Notes under the pieces: generated by a model
Databases searched by the model: none
What the model saw: the letters and a program-made list of their open reading frames with translations, nothing else
What the model was told of the DNA's origin: nothing
Shown here: piece after piece, positions 11,247 to 21,995 of the stretch
Numbering within the stretch: the first letter of the stretch is position 1
How the letters are laid out: each line of letters starts with the position of its first letter
DNA from: Romanomermis culicivorax
Taxonomy: Eukaryota; Nematoda; Enoplea; Mermithida; Mermithidae
DNA length: 64,000 nucleotides
Reading direction: 5' to 3'
Assembly: GCA_963922205.1 (NCBI GenBank)
Contig: CAWUHX010000145.1
Span: 1 to 64,000, forward strand
Program-made: the position numbers and the translations under genes

Positions 11247-12629
11247 AAAACTAAGCTAAAGTCTCCCTAATTTTTTCTCTGTTTTGCAGAGCAAAATTTT
11301 GGATTGTAGCAATTATGCAAAATTTACTATGAATTCTGTTTATGACGGTATTCTTTTAATTTTTACAGCTGTCACAAATTCCAATGGAGCAATTCAAAAA
11401 ACTAAGTTTTAAATTTTCTTTTTGATTTTCTCAGTTTTAGCAAAGCATATTTATTTGTACTTGGATATGGTGCACAATAAATTTTGGTGTCGGAGGTGGT
11501 TCAATATTGCAACAGATTGATGAGTTTCATTGACTGGCTCATTACAAAAAATGATTCAGAGGATCCTTTCTCATCCACAACTAACTCAACTTCTGTCTCT
11601 GTTATGAACAAACTCAGAAAGATCCAACATTGCTACTTAAGGGTAAGCCAATTAGAGGAACAGTAAAACTTTCCAAAAGTTCAGTCTGTATGCACAGTAA
11701 TTTTTTTTGTTGATTGAAGGGCAGAAGTGATTGAGAATGCTCATTCTCCTCTGAAAAGCTATTGCGATTGTTTGGCATTCATTAAGTCTTGTGAAAATCA
11801 AGAAAAGTTTCTGGACATCATATCCTGCCTGGAGCTGGTTGTTAAGAATGAGTATAAATGTATTTTACATAATAGCCATGGTTTTGTTTTGAAACCCAGC
11901 CAGGTCCGAAGTGATGTACAAATCACAACTCAAATATGTCAAATCAACAAATTATAAAGGCTCCATCTACACAATGCTTAAAATTCCAAATGAAAAATCA
12001 TAAATAACAATGCATGTGCTAATGGAAGAAGATGCCACATACTATTGAGCTTATCAACACCACCAAGCAAAGTTGGTTAAGCAAACTGTAATTCTAGACT
12101 AAATATCTCCTTCAATATGAAGCTCTTGAGGACACATATCTCCAGTTGAGCTGATGTGTTCATGATGTTTTGTTCAAGAAAAAATGATATTTTTTAAATT
12201 TGTTGCAGATTTATGATGATTACACAAGTGTAATGTTTTCCTTGAGATCAATTTCAATCACATTATCTGATCAAGTACACCTACTTCAGGGCAAAAATTT
12301 TCCAACAAGATTGGCAATTTGGAATCAAGGAAATATAAAAATGACCAAAACACAAGGTGGCACACATCCAAAACAAGTTTGTCTCATTATGATTAGTGAG
12401 TCCTTCATGCAATATACTGATATTTTGGTTTCAAAATCCTGTTCCCATTCAGACTTATGAATTTGACAAATTTAAAAAGAAGATGGAAAAAACCTGCTAA
12501 TAGAAAACTCAGACCAAATAAAGGACCTGTTTGTTGATGACCCTTAAAAAGGTACAATTTTCCGAAGAGTGAATCTGACTCTGACAATGATTACTGCAAA
12601 AATCTAAACAGTATCAAGTGCCCTGATCT
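11247..12629. other. no firm gene; coding-like stretch before the LTR element
   Basis: Short open frames at 11727-11957 and 12200-12460 have no recognised motif. Between about 12545 and 12633 one frame reads KRYNFPKSESDSDNDYC and on to the retrotransposon boundary without a stop. This may be an exon of a gene cut by the insertion, but it is too short to be sure. Confidence 0.3.
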
Positions 12630-12633
12630 CCTA
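12630..12633. other. target-site duplication, left (CCTA)
   Basis: CCTA directly precedes the left LTR and the same four bases directly follow the right LTR (26700-26703). A 4-bp duplication is usual for Ty3/Gypsy-type integration. Confidence 0.85.
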
Positions 12634-13111
12634 TGTTAGGCAGCTGTGGGGTCACAATTAAGCAACAGTTCTAACCACAGGCTAACAACAACAATAAACA
12701 CCAAACTCTCCCAGACGTTTCACCAGATACTCACCAGAACTTTCACTAAACCTCAGGCAGAACACCTTGACACGTACCTCAGGAGTTCCTACCCAAGTCT
12801 CCACTCCTATACTTATGAACTCCCTCCACTACGCTCACAAAACAAAACAACTTACAGGTCCAAGTTGTATTGGGTGACGAAGGGCGACGCCAATATAAAA
12901 TAATAAACAAAAATCTTATAAATAAGACGATGGCAGCGACGCTCCATAAACAAGTCTTTTTCAATAATGACAAAAAGACAGAAAACACGCGAAACAGTGG
13001 CAGCATAAACCTATGCAAATATATCATTTCTTTTCGCCACTTTTCGCCGCGTCCAACCGCCTGCGCACCGACGCCGGAAGCTGAACACGTGCACCTGAGC
13101 CCACCTCAACA
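12634..13111 (-). repeat. 3' LTR (relative to element transcription)
   Basis: 478 bp with short inverted ends: TGTTAGG at the left and CCTCAACA at the right. It pairs with 26222-26699 at a constant offset of 13588. I count four differences, at 12733, 12747, 12928 and 12935. On the coding strand a TATA-like TTATTTATAAG lies near 12917-12927. Open frames inside the LTR occur equally in both copies and are not treated as genes. Confidence 0.92.
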
Positions 13112-13124
13112 TCCCTCGGCCCTC
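13112..13124 (-). other. possible polypurine tract
   Basis: On the coding strand GAGGGCCGAGGGA lies directly against the 3' LTR, where second-strand priming is expected. The two internal C bases make it an imperfect tract, so the call rests mainly on position. Confidence 0.3.
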
Positions 13125-13855
13125 AAAACCGACCAACGGGAGGTGAAAACCTGTCTGCAGCCTGAGTCTCATACTGAGGCCCCGACTGCATAACAGTTTT
13201 CCCCTCGGAAAACAAATTTTTGGGGCTACCCCCTCCAATATGTGATCCAGCCCCTACCAGGTCCTTCAGGTGACGGCGACCTTGACCAATCCATTCGGCA
13301 GGGCACTCCCTTTCGGGCTACCGGAAACGATCACGAACGTAGTTCGGCCTGGACTTTGACGTCGATCTGTGCCTAGATCCGGGGCGTCGCCGTTCCTCTT
13401 CTCCCATTTCCTGGTTTTTACAACCTCGGTGATGAGGTGCCCCAGGTGCGCTTCCTCCCCGGTCGGCCGCTCGCCACATCGCTCCGTCCAATACAAATCT
13501 ACTCAGTAAAAATATTTTCTATAAAATATTTCAAATATCTACTTACGAAATAATTTTATAAACGCGAATAAAATTTTCACGTCTTCATCTTTTTCAGGCC
13601 CTGAAAGTAAACGAGAAAAAATACGAGGGCTATATACACGCCCGAAATAAGATAGACGGAAATAACGAATTTTGCCGGGCAACTTTTGGGCACCGGAAAC
13701 GAGAAAATTTAAAATTTAAAGCAACAATAAAACGAGATAATATATATTTTTTTTGTATTTTATATTTTATTTGTGTTTTTGTATTTTTGTATTTTTGAAA
13801 TAAAATTTGTACAAAATAACGAATTTTGGTCCAAAAGTGATGCGGCTATATGAAA
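13112..13855 (-). other. internal spacer before the 3' LTR
   Basis: About 745 bp between the end of the last ORF and the 3' LTR. The half nearer the LTR is GC-rich, and the half nearer the ORF is AT-rich with T-runs. Open frames here have no recognised motif. It probably holds the 3' untranslated region of the element. Confidence 0.5.
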
Positions 13856-16522
13856 TTATTGTTGCCCGCTGCCACCATAACCGCCGTATTGGAAGCTACC
13901 ACGGCGAGGGTAAGGACCACCCCGAGCTCCACGACCCCTGAGGAATCCCCCAAAAACTCCTCGAGGTTGGGCCACATGAGGGGGTCCGCCCATCGCCTGT
14001 CCTCTATACGGTTGCGGATTAACCATCTTAAAGGGTCTACCTTGACCCTGTCCCTGACCCCAGCCCCGGCCATATCCCCCTCCAGTTCCCCTCTGGTACG
14101 AGCCCTGAGTGGAACTTACGGAAGATACTCCTGAAGCTGAGGTAGTGGACCTACCTTGACTTTGTTGATTCGCATACGGTAATTTGAACACTCCAGGCTG
14201 GTGCCGACCCTGCGAGTGAGACGATTGTCGCGAGTGCTGGCTCCTAGTCCTGGATGCATCCCTAGGTTGTCTCTCCGTTAACATTGGAATCTTGAAGGGT
14301 TGCCCCTCCTCATCCTCGGCCTTCTGGAATTTACCAGAAAATTTCTGAACCATATCAGACAACCTCCTTTTTGCTGCCATATCTACTGCAGTTTGTTGGT
14401 GCTCCTGCATTCGGTTGGCGTACGCTTCCCTGAATGCAGTACTACCTTCTCCCCGCAGGTAGATAGAATAATACCTTTCTGTGACAAATGATTTGGCCCG
14501 TGCATCAATTGCACCAATATGTCTCGGGCCTAATTGCTGTTGTTCTAACTTTAGCAACACCATGGTACATAAGTATCTCACGGCTGCCATCACTATTTCC
14601 GCATCAAAATGATGAAACCAATTTGGCATGAACTTGAGCCAAATATACTCCCAAATGGGCTCAGGAACGTTTACATGATCATACAGGAAACCACCTTGAA
14701 CATCAAAGTGATCCCCGTAGTTCTCGTAAAGCTCCTCTACTCCATTATTCACTAATGCCCAGATGATTTGGTTCCTATTATCATCTGGCATATCCTGAGC
14801 AAAAAATTCGATCACCTCTGGTGTCGAAAAATCTATCCGTCCCTTCACCAAGGGAAACTTCTTATGGACGTCCCAGTAGTCCCTCAAAACAGAACTTAGG
14901 TACTCCAAAGTTACTTCCTTATCTCTACTTCTCTTGACCGATTTTGTCGGTTCCGACGTAGAGGGTTTAGAAACAACTTTTTTCCCTGAAGCGCTGCTCT
15001 GGTCCTGCTGAGAAGTCTTAGCGATCTTACACACGGGCTTAGCCAAAGTACTTTTCGTCGTTGCACTTACCTGAGATGCAGACGATTTACTAGGTACTTT
15101 AGCCGAAGCAACCGTCGACTGCACCTGACTCGTAGAACTTTTGGTTCCAGGCATCAGGCTCGTCGGCGTAGTTCCCGTCTTGGATTTGGTTGAATCCGTC
15201 AATAAAGTTGTAGATCCTGCAAACTTCAAATCCACAGACATAGAACTCCCTGTCTGTTCTCCTTCACCATCACTGATTTCAATAACATCCTCTTCATCTC
15301 TCTTTTTAGCCCTATTGGCCCTTCGGGCTAACTTTCCTCTTCCTAGTCTTTTAATTTGTTCGTCTGTACGACCTTCTGCTCTGAACTTTCTGACCTCTTC
15401 GGCAGTATACATACCTGGTATACCACGGTCCATACTTGGATCTCTGGGCGCTACTTGAACTGTCGGCGTAACCTTGCTGACCGCAGGCTGGATGACCTGC
15501 GTACTAGAAGGTTGCACCGGCAATTTCGGGATATGATAAGCAGTAGGCGGCTTGGCTGGAGCTTGCACGACTGTAGGCGCTGCCAGAGGCGTCGGCTGCG
15601 CCGTAAAACCAGCCAATACTAGTTCCAGCTGCTTCTGCTGCTGATCTAATCTCGCTTTCTGCTCCGCAAGCTGCTTAGTAAAAATCTCTTTCTGTCTCTC
15701 GATTTCCTTTTCAGCTTGCTCCCTGAGCCTTGCTTCAATTTCCTCTATTGCTGGACTTGCAGCAATCGTTATCAGATTGCTTTCATCCAACATCGGCTCT
15801 GCCCTGACATCCATTCCAGAAAGTAAACTCTCTGTCTGATCTACTAATGAAGTTACTTGTGTTTCTTGATCAGGCTGTATCAACGATTCAACAGTGACCT
15901 CATTGTCTACTTCTAAATCGTCTCCTACCTGATTCAAGTCGATGGGGGTGTTGAGGTCTGCAGGTATCACCTGTAGCTGTGCTTTCGCCGCAACAGGCTC
16001 AGCCTGCATCCCCTGCACCTGATCCAAACTACTCATATCAACTCCAGATTGTTGACTCACCGTTGTGCTTACCTCAGTGCCTGTAACCGGCACTGCTGGC
16101 TGCTTACCTGTCGGCGTCACTACAACCTTATCGCCAATATGCGTAATCGTAAAACCTGGAGCATCGGACGGCAATATGGGCTCAAAAAATGGCGGCTCGT
16201 AACCTGGAACGTATTCCGGTTGATACGCTAAGACGCTCTTTTTCTGATTCTCCTTCGTTGCGTCCTCACTCATATCTATTGGGTATCGCAAACCTGGAAC
16301 TCTAACAGCTATCTGGCGGAAGTAAAACCTCTGATAGCAGTACGGATTATCTTTGTACTGCGGACACTCCGCCAAATGCTTCCTTTTATCTTCCGGTCTT
16401 TGCTCCCATGACTTTGTCTTGGGCCAAAATCGGATCGGCAGAAATCCGAAACGATTTCCCCAACATGTAATAGAATCGCCCTTGGTTGGCGTATGTACCT
16501 CTGTTACTGGAAGACTATTCAA
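13856..16522 (-). CDS. unknown retrotransposon protein with RGG tail (ORF4)
   Basis: 888 codons, in the same frame as the upstream exonuclease and separated from it only by UAG (16529-16531) and two sense codons. The first codon listed is TTG. The first ATG is at 16273, 84 codons in, so normal initiation near the 5' end is unlikely; readthrough, or an original fusion broken by a nonsense change, fits better. Regions from the TTG: Cys/aromatic-rich N terminus (1-85), Pro/Val/Gln-rich linker, coiled coil (about 258-305), basic patch RGKLARRANRAKKR then VIEISDGEGE (a SUMO-interaction-like motif, 413-422), Ser/Thr-rich linker, Trp/Tyr-rich helical region (about 538-735), and an Arg/Gly/Gln tail (about 800-888) that resembles RNA-binding RGG tails. 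I recognise no family. A nucleic-acid-binding accessory role is inferred. Confidence 0.7.
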   Translation of the reverse strand: MNSLPVTEVHTPTKGDSITCWGNRFGFLPIRFWPKTKSWEQRPEDKRKHLAECPQYKDNPYCYQRFYFRQIAVRVPGLRYPIDMSEDATKENQKKSVLAYQPEYVPGYEPPFFEPILPSDAPGFTITHIGDKVVVTPTGKQPAVPVTGTEVSTTVSQQSGVDMSSLDQVQGMQAEPVAAKAQLQVIPADLNTPIDLNQVGDDLEVDNEVTVESLIQPDQETQVTSLVDQTESLLSGMDVRAEPMLDESNLITIAASPAIEEIEARLREQAEKEIERQKEIFTKQLAEQKARLDQQQKQLELVLAGFTAQPTPLAAPTVVQAPAKPPTAYHIPKLPVQPSSTQVIQPAVSKVTPTVQVAPRDPSMDRGIPGMYTAEEVRKFRAEGRTDEQIKRLGRGKLARRANRAKKRDEEDVIEISDGEGEQTGSSMSVDLKFAGSTTLLTDSTKSKTGTTPTSLMPGTKSSTSQVQSTVASAKVPSKSSASQVSATTKSTLAKPVCKIAKTSQQDQSSASGKKVVSKPSTSEPTKSVKRSRDKEVTLEYLSSVLRDYWDVHKKFPLVKGRIDFSTPEVIEFFAQDMPDDNRNQIIWALVNNGVEELYENYGDHFDVQGGFLYDHVNVPEPIWEYIWLKFMPNWFHHFDAEIVMAAVRYLCTMVLLKLEQQQLGPRHIGAIDARAKSFVTERYYSIYLRGEGSTAFREAYANRMQEHQQTAVDMAAKRRLSDMVQKFSGKFQKAEDEEGQPFKIPMLTERQPRDASRTRSQHSRQSSHSQGRHQPGVFKLPYANQQSQGRSTTSASGVSSVSSTQGSYQRGTGGGYGRGWGQGQGQGRPFKMVNPQPYRGQAMGGPPHVAQPRGVFGGFLRGRGARGGPYPRRGSFQYGGYGGSGQQ

Positions 16523-16528
16523 AAATGA

Positions 16529-18118
16529 CTAGTACTGACCGTACCTATCTCCCCTCCACAACATCTTCAAGAGTTGTTCCTTTCCCTCAGGGCTAAAGGA
16601 TCTCAAATAGTTGTGGTCAAGGAGAGAGGTAAGGTACTCCTCCGCTTCCTCTCTGCAAGCTGGCCAAAACAAATGAAACGTAAGCGGAACTTTATTACAC
16701 ACTGACTCCAAATTCTTAAAATTGTCCTCGATCAATATTTCAGAATAAGGAGCGATATCCATACTCCAGTGTTGCCTTACATACGAGTCTTTACCGTTCG
16801 AAATTCTGATCGGTTCATACTCGTGGTAATCAACTTCCAGACATGGTATCTCCAATAACTGCTTCGTTTCTTTTCTATACCTTAGATAATTCTCATATAA
16901 AACCATAGATACTGGTTCATCGAGTCTACTGAAACTCTTCCCTCGATTAACCATATCTACCACCTTGTTCATTATTCGAGTTCTAATCTGCTTTTCCGAC
17001 AAAGCTTCTTCGAACTCTTCATCCTCACTTACCGTATCGTTACCGTCTACATTCTTACTTTTTTCTTTAACGGTATAATCAGGATGAATACCCTTAGGTA
17101 TACTCACGTCTCTTCCTCTCTTCGGATTTGCCTCGTAATGAGGGAAGCTGTACTCCACATAGCCTCCAAATGAGGTGTCCATTTGGGCAGCCATACGGGC
17201 ATACGCTTCCTGTCTCATTACGTGGTAAATAGCCGACGACTGCGGCTCCTCTACTTCCGGACTTCCACAAAAAGTCTGCGGAAAATTCTCTCCATGTATG
17301 ATATTAAAAAACCTGTACAACCTGTACGCCATTATCTGGATTTGATCCGCTGTCATCAAATCATGCGGAAAATACTGGAATCTGACCTCGACTTCCATAG
17401 CTAACTCATAGTGGAAAAACGCTAAGAAAACCAACAATGAGTAGTAGGCGTCCAGTGCTGAATACCTGATTTCAAACTGCGTCAACGTGTGCCTACAGAA
17501 TCGTTCACGTTGCACTCTCTGACGGAAATCGATTTGGAAATAACCAACGTCCGCCAGATACAGCTCCGTGAACAATCCTTTCAGCTTAAAAGTTTCCGGG
17601 CAAAGTCCCAACTTCCTGGACATTGCCAAAAATCTTCCATTCAATTGATCTCCTACCTTGGCTACGTCATAATAACGGCCATACGAAGATGTAATTCTAT
17701 ACTTGATCTCTGCTGTCAGATCAACATCCTGGTGATTTCTGCCTGCGCCATTAACATTCCAGACGGCAACCAGATCTGTAACCAAGTTGTATCCAACGAG
17801 AAGCATGTCCGAATCTAAGAGCTCATGAATGAGCGTCCATTCCTTCAGCATGATTGTCGTAGTATCTACAACAAAGGTGTCTCCAGTCACCGTCAAGAAG
17901 CTAATGACTCTCGCGAACTCCTTCCCTTTTGGGTTATCAACCCCAGAAGTCGCGAAAACCTTGCTCACATACTCTTGAGTAACTTTCTCGGTATCAAAAC
18001 CGATAACTGGCTGTCCTCGAAACCTGCTCACCTTCAGAGTTTCGATCATCTCAGCCACCTTACCTATTTCGACCAATTTCGGTTCCGTCAGTTCCAACGG
18101 AAATCTCCCGAACGTCAT
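16529..18118 (-). CDS. DEDDy 3'-5' exonuclease-like protein (ORF3)
   Basis: 529 codons from an ATG. The N-terminal 235 residues show the three exonuclease motifs of the RNase D/WRN type: VIGFDTE (D42, E44), LLVGYNLVTDL (D115) and EIRYSALDAYYSL (Y219, D223, Y-x3-D, the DEDDy subclass). All four acidic residues are present, so it may be catalytically able to remove nucleotides from 3' ends of RNA or single-stranded DNA. Residues 236-529 are unassigned and include an acidic stretch near 355. From memory, DEDDy ORF3s occur in bdelloid rotifer LTR and Penelope-like elements. The frame is open for 25 codons upstream of the ATG and a strong acceptor TTTTTTAG ends at 18172, so a spliced N terminus is possible. 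It ends in UAG, in frame with the next ORF. Confidence 0.85.
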   Translation of the reverse strand: MTFGRFPLELTEPKLVEIGKVAEMIETLKVSRFRGQPVIGFDTEKVTQEYVSKVFATSGVDNPKGKEFARVISFLTVTGDTFVVDTTTIMLKEWTLIHELLDSDMLLVGYNLVTDLVAVWNVNGAGRNHQDVDLTAEIKYRITSSYGRYYDVAKVGDQLNGRFLAMSRKLGLCPETFKLKGLFTELYLADVGYFQIDFRQRVQRERFCRHTLTQFEIRYSALDAYYSLLVFLAFFHYELAMEVEVRFQYFPHDLMTADQIQIMAYRLYRFFNIIHGENFPQTFCGSPEVEEPQSSAIYHVMRQEAYARMAAQMDTSFGGYVEYSFPHYEANPKRGRDVSIPKGIHPDYTVKEKSKNVDGNDTVSEDEEFEEALSEKQIRTRIMNKVVDMVNRGKSFSRLDEPVSMVLYENYLRYRKETKQLLEIPCLEVDYHEYEPIRISNGKDSYVRQHWSMDIAPYSEILIEDNFKNLESVCNKVPLTFHLFWPACREEAEEYLTSLLDHNYLRSFSPEGKEQLLKMLWRGDRYGQY

Positions 18119-19463
18119 GGCAAACCATCGTTCTAATTCGCCGACTCTGACAATGCGTTTAACATTGTAGTCTAAAAAATTCAGGCGAAATGTTTACAAC
18201 TTTTTAATGACAATTTTTCCCAAAGCGGACAAACATCGGTTAAATTCTACCTTCACCACAGATAGTAAGCACAAAAAGGAAAGAAGAAAAGAAAATTGCA
18301 AGCAGGGGAAAATAAGATACCAAACATATATTGGGTTAGTGTTGGCAGATAGTTAAACACAAGTGCGGCCCCGACTTCTACCTTATACGGGAGTACACGC
18401 ACAGACCACCTGCGTCTTCCATCAATCGACTGCTAGCCGTCTCAATCCAACGCCCAAAACGGCCTATCCAACTAATAAATTAAGAATTTCCAAGAAGAAA
18501 TTTAAAAATATATTTACTAATTTACCCAAAATGTGGAAATTCGTAGAAAATTAAGATTAAGATGGAATTTGAAAATTTAAATAAATTTTTGAAATTATCT
18601 ACCCCTAGTCGACTAGTTGCTACACTCCACTTCTTCCCCATCACAGAGACGAATTTATTCAACTCGCTATGTGTGTAGAGGAATAATGTAGTTTCGCAAA
18701 AAGTCCAAATTTCGCGCTACGGGCAGCTTTGCCACACTTTTTCAAGCTGACAGAACAATTATGTTCCCACTAAACTTTTACAATTGTCTAGGCCTTCGTC
18801 TAGACACCCGTGGGCTATGACATCCTGCTTTGCCCAAATAATTTTTAAATTAACTAAGTTTAATAAGTTAGGTCGCTTACCATCGACTAAAAAATACCGA
18901 TTGTTTTGCCGCACCTGCGGCTGTCCGTAGGTCACGTGGGGGTCCGTGACCAAATACTGTTTCGTCCGGCGTCCATTGGGGGGCCTGGACATTCCTTCCG
19001 CTTCTTTTTCGAATTCTAATAATTCGGCGCTATCAATTTTTGCAAAATTTTTTAAATTTTTTGATATGAGCTGAAAAATCGACAAATTTTTCGCTTTCGC
19101 TACTTTTTGTCTATTTTTACTCTAAAACTCAGCGGTTTTCCCAATTCTTCCAATATTCACAGAATTGGGGGGCAACAATCAGCTATGTCCTCCGAAATTA
19201 ATCGGACTCGGAAAAATTTAAAATTTTTGGCCGCGAAAAAAGTTTTAAAAATTAAGGTTTTTGCGAAGAGTGGTTTTTTACCAAAAATTTTGAGAAATTT
19301 TTAGATTTACGCGAGAAAAATTTAAAAATACATGATAAATACGCGATAAATACATAAATAATTACAATTAAATACAATTTGTACTTGAATACACAATTCG
19401 GGACGAAAAAATATGGGGGGGTATTCATACGCACACACACACGCGAAAAAACAGCGCTACACG
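18119..19463 (-). other. spacer between pol and exonuclease ORFs
   Basis: About 1.35 kb without a supported ORF. The part next to the exonuclease (18119-18193) is open in its frame and follows an acceptor-like TTTTTTAG. A (CA)n-like tract lies near 19430-19442. It could hold an internal promoter or splice signals for ORF3/4; nothing in the sequence proves either. Confidence 0.45.
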
Positions 19464-21995
19464 CTACGGCAGTTTATAATTATCAATTTTTGAATCTACA
19501 GTAAACTGCGTGTCCTTAGCTGACACGTCGTTAGACTGCAGCCATCTGCCAGTCTCGTAGCGAAAGTGCTTTAACCTGCTCACGGATACCACCTGCTTTT
19601 TCAGCGGCTCTCTCCAGTGAGCGATTTCAAGCACATTCTCTGATAATCTCCTATTATCAGTAACAACATACGGTCCTTGCCACGGAAGACCCAGTTTTTT
19701 CTGTTTATCGACTTTCAGCAAAACCCAATCATTGACGGAATAATCATGAGCCTTTGCTTTACAGTCAAAAAACTTTTTACTGCTCTCCGCAGCCTTCCTT
19801 ATATTCTCAGCAATGACTTCATAAGTTTCTACTAAGCTTTCGGTTAGTATATGCTTATAAGCCTCATAGTTCATCGGCAGAACTATGTTTCTAGCAACAC
19901 CAATGCTAATGCCGAAATTTGCCTCATGACCTCTCAATAAGGCAAATGGAGAACATCTCGTTGAGGTATGAGGTGTGGCATTATACGCAAAAATGACAGA
20001 TTGCAAATATCTGTCCCACTTATCTGAATCCTCTATAGCAACCTTTCGCAACTGCTTGATCAAGGTTTGGTTAAACCTTTCAACCATTCCATTTCCTTGT
20101 GGATGGTAGGCAGTTGTGAAAATCTTCTGACACTCCAACAATTTACAGACTGAGGTCATCAAATCAGCTGTAAAGCATGAACCGTTATCACTCAACAATT
20201 TCACCGGGGTTCCATGCCTGAACACAATATTCCGAAGAAAACTGTCCACAATGGTTACAGCAGATTGATCCGGGATCATTTCTGCTTCCACCCATTTTGT
20301 AAAGTAATCTTGAAATACTATCACATACGGTCTTTTCTCGCTCATGGGAGATATTCCCACAATATCTACAGAGACTATGTCAAATGGTCCTCTAGGAATG
20401 ATTGGATTCAATGGCGGAATTGTAGCCTTTCCTGGAGTTGCAATTTGACATATCGGACAAAAGCTGATCCAGCTCCGAACATCCTTCTCGATGCTCGGCC
20501 ACCAGAACCGCTTCTTAATAATAGCAAGGGTTCTCTTAAACCCTTGATGCGTCATCATCACTGCTCCATGATACTGATGCAGGACAACTTTTTTGAGAAC
20601 AGAGGGGACAACAACTTGATCCTCTGCCTCGCCAAAAGTCTCTCTATATAGTATCCCTTGATCGATATAAAAGCTACTTTGAGACTTAGTGCTACTACTA
20701 GCACCTAGTTTCTCGAAGATCACTTTTAGATCTTTATCCTTTCCTTGCAACTTTGACATCAAGGCCTTTGAGATAAGCCCTTTCGGTCTACCATCTTCAA
20801 TCTCTGGGGCTTCTTCAAACTCCTTCTCCTCCGGTTCAAATATTCTCTTCACCTCTTCTTTAGGTTTTGCTTGCCCAGGAGGATGTCCTTTCTCCTCCTG
20901 CTGCAAGTTTTTTGCCATTTGTCTAGTGACTACCGCCTCAATTTCATATTTCTCAGGCGTTCGATAATTATCAAATTCTGGAGAAATATTAAGTTGAGTT
21001 TCATCACTAACACCATAGTTTGAAGCCACTGAAGCTGTGGCCATCTTCACCGGAGTGAAGACTCCTACAGCCTCATCCACTTCATCTCCTCTGAGTTCCC
21101 GAAGTTGTTTCACTAAAACTTTGTGGTTTTGGTTAAGGACTTCGTCTTCAGTAAGAGATTTCACTTCTTCCTTCTGAAAGATAAGCTCCCATTTGGGTGG
21201 CAACTTCTCTTTCTGCTCATCCGGTTCCTCCTTCCTAGAGAGGAAATCTGCCATGGCATTTTGTCTGCCAGGCACATACTCCAACTTGTGATTAAACTGG
21301 CAAATGAATGCGTACCACCTCTTGAGTTTGTCGTTAGTCTGTGTATTCACCCTCATTGATAATAATGGTTTATGGTCAGTTTGAATCCTGACCTTTTGGC
21401 CCAAAAGATAATGTTTATAAATTTTAAGGCCGTAAACCACAGCTAAGCATCCTCTTTCGGTGGCGCACCATTTCCTTTCTTCTGCCCGCAATATCCGACT
21501 ATTGTAGGCAACTACCCAACGTTCCGAGTCAGTCTCTTGACATAACACTGCTCCCAATGCAATTCCACTGGCATCCGTTTGAAGAATGAATCGCGCAGAT
21601 CCATCTAAAATTGGATGTCTTAAGAAAGGTACTGAGGTCAATGCTACTTTGAGCTTCTCAAAAGTTGTGTAATGTAACTCCGTTACATTCCATGTTCCCT
21701 TCTTGCCTGTTAATTTGTACAAAGGTTCAGCTAGTGCTGCTAGGTCTGGTATAAATTTCTTACACCATTGTAGCATACCTAGGAATCTTTGCATTTTCTT
21801 AACAGAATCCGGGAATGGAAATTCCGTTATCGCCTTGACCTTCTTAGGATCCGGAGAAATTCCATTCGCATCCAAGATGTGTCCTAAAAAGTGCACCTTC
21901 TCGGGAAGAAATTCACATTTCTCTGGCTTAAGAGTCAACTTCGCCTTCCTCAACGCTTCTAGCACCAAGTTCAAATTCTCTAAGTGTTCCTCAAC
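19464..21995 (-). CDS. pol, C-terminal part: RT thumb, RNase H, integrase
   Basis: About 836 codons in the frame one step away from gag-protease-RT. It opens mid-domain, with no ATG of its own. In order: RT connection ([23 protein letters not shown]), RNase H (D134 in TDAS, E173, D200 in TDHKP, D243), linker, integrase zinc-binding H469/H476/C506/C509, and the catalytic core D537, D596, E632 (35 residues between D596 and E632). A GPY/F-like WQGPYVV follows near 765, and about 70 further residues. There is no chromodomain. The catalytic residues I can see are intact. The shift against the upstream frame maps to about 21991-21996 and looks like a one-base change or a sequencing error, as no slippery site is apparent. 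The stop is at 19464. Confidence 0.88.
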   Translation of the reverse strand, partial: VEEHLENLNLVLEALRKAKLTLKPEKCEFLPEKVHFLGHILDANGISPDPKKVKAITEFPFPDSVKKMQRFLGMLQWCKKFIPDLAALAEPLYKLTGKKGTWNVTELHYTTFEKLKVALTSVPFLRHPILDGSARFILQTDASGIALGAVLCQETDSERWVVAYNSRILRAEERKWCATERGCLAVVYGLKIYKHYLLGQKVRIQTDHKPLLSMRVNTQTNDKLKRWYAFICQFNHKLEYVPGRQNAMADFLSRKEEPDEQKEKLPPKWELIFQKEEVKSLTEDEVLNQNHKVLVKQLRELRGDEVDEAVGVFTPVKMATASVASNYGVSDETQLNISPEFDNYRTPEKYEIEAVVTRQMAKNLQQEEKGHPPGQAKPKEEVKRIFEPEEKEFEEAPEIEDGRPKGLISKALMSKLQGKDKDLKVIFEKLGASSSTKSQSSFYIDQGILYRETFGEAEDQVVVPSVLKKVVLHQYHGAVMMTHQGFKRTLAIIKKRFWWPSIEKDVRSWISFCPICQIATPGKATIPPLNPIIPRGPFDIVSVDIVGISPMSEKRPYVIVFQDYFTKWVEAEMIPDQSAVTIVDSFLRNIVFRHGTPVKLLSDNGSCFTADLMTSVCKLLECQKIFTTAYHPQGNGMVERFNQTLIKQLRKVAIEDSDKWDRYLQSVIFAYNATPHTSTRCSPFALLRGHEANFGISIGVARNIVLPMNYEAYKHILTESLVETYEVIAENIRKAAESSKKFFDCKAKAHDYSVNDWVLLKVDKQKKLGLPWQGPYVVTDNRRLSENVLEIAHWREPLKKQVVSVSRLKHFRYETGRWLQSNDVSAKDTQFTVDSKIDNYKLP

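Noticed and set aside
12646-13193. Open frames inside the LTR, duplicated at 26234-26787
   Set aside because: Both copies lie in the LTRs and the adjoining sequence. They have no motif and overlap on both strands, so they are not treated as genes.
18363-18554. Small plus-strand ORF in the pol-exonuclease spacer
   Set aside because: Opposite to element transcription, 63 codons and no recognisable domain.
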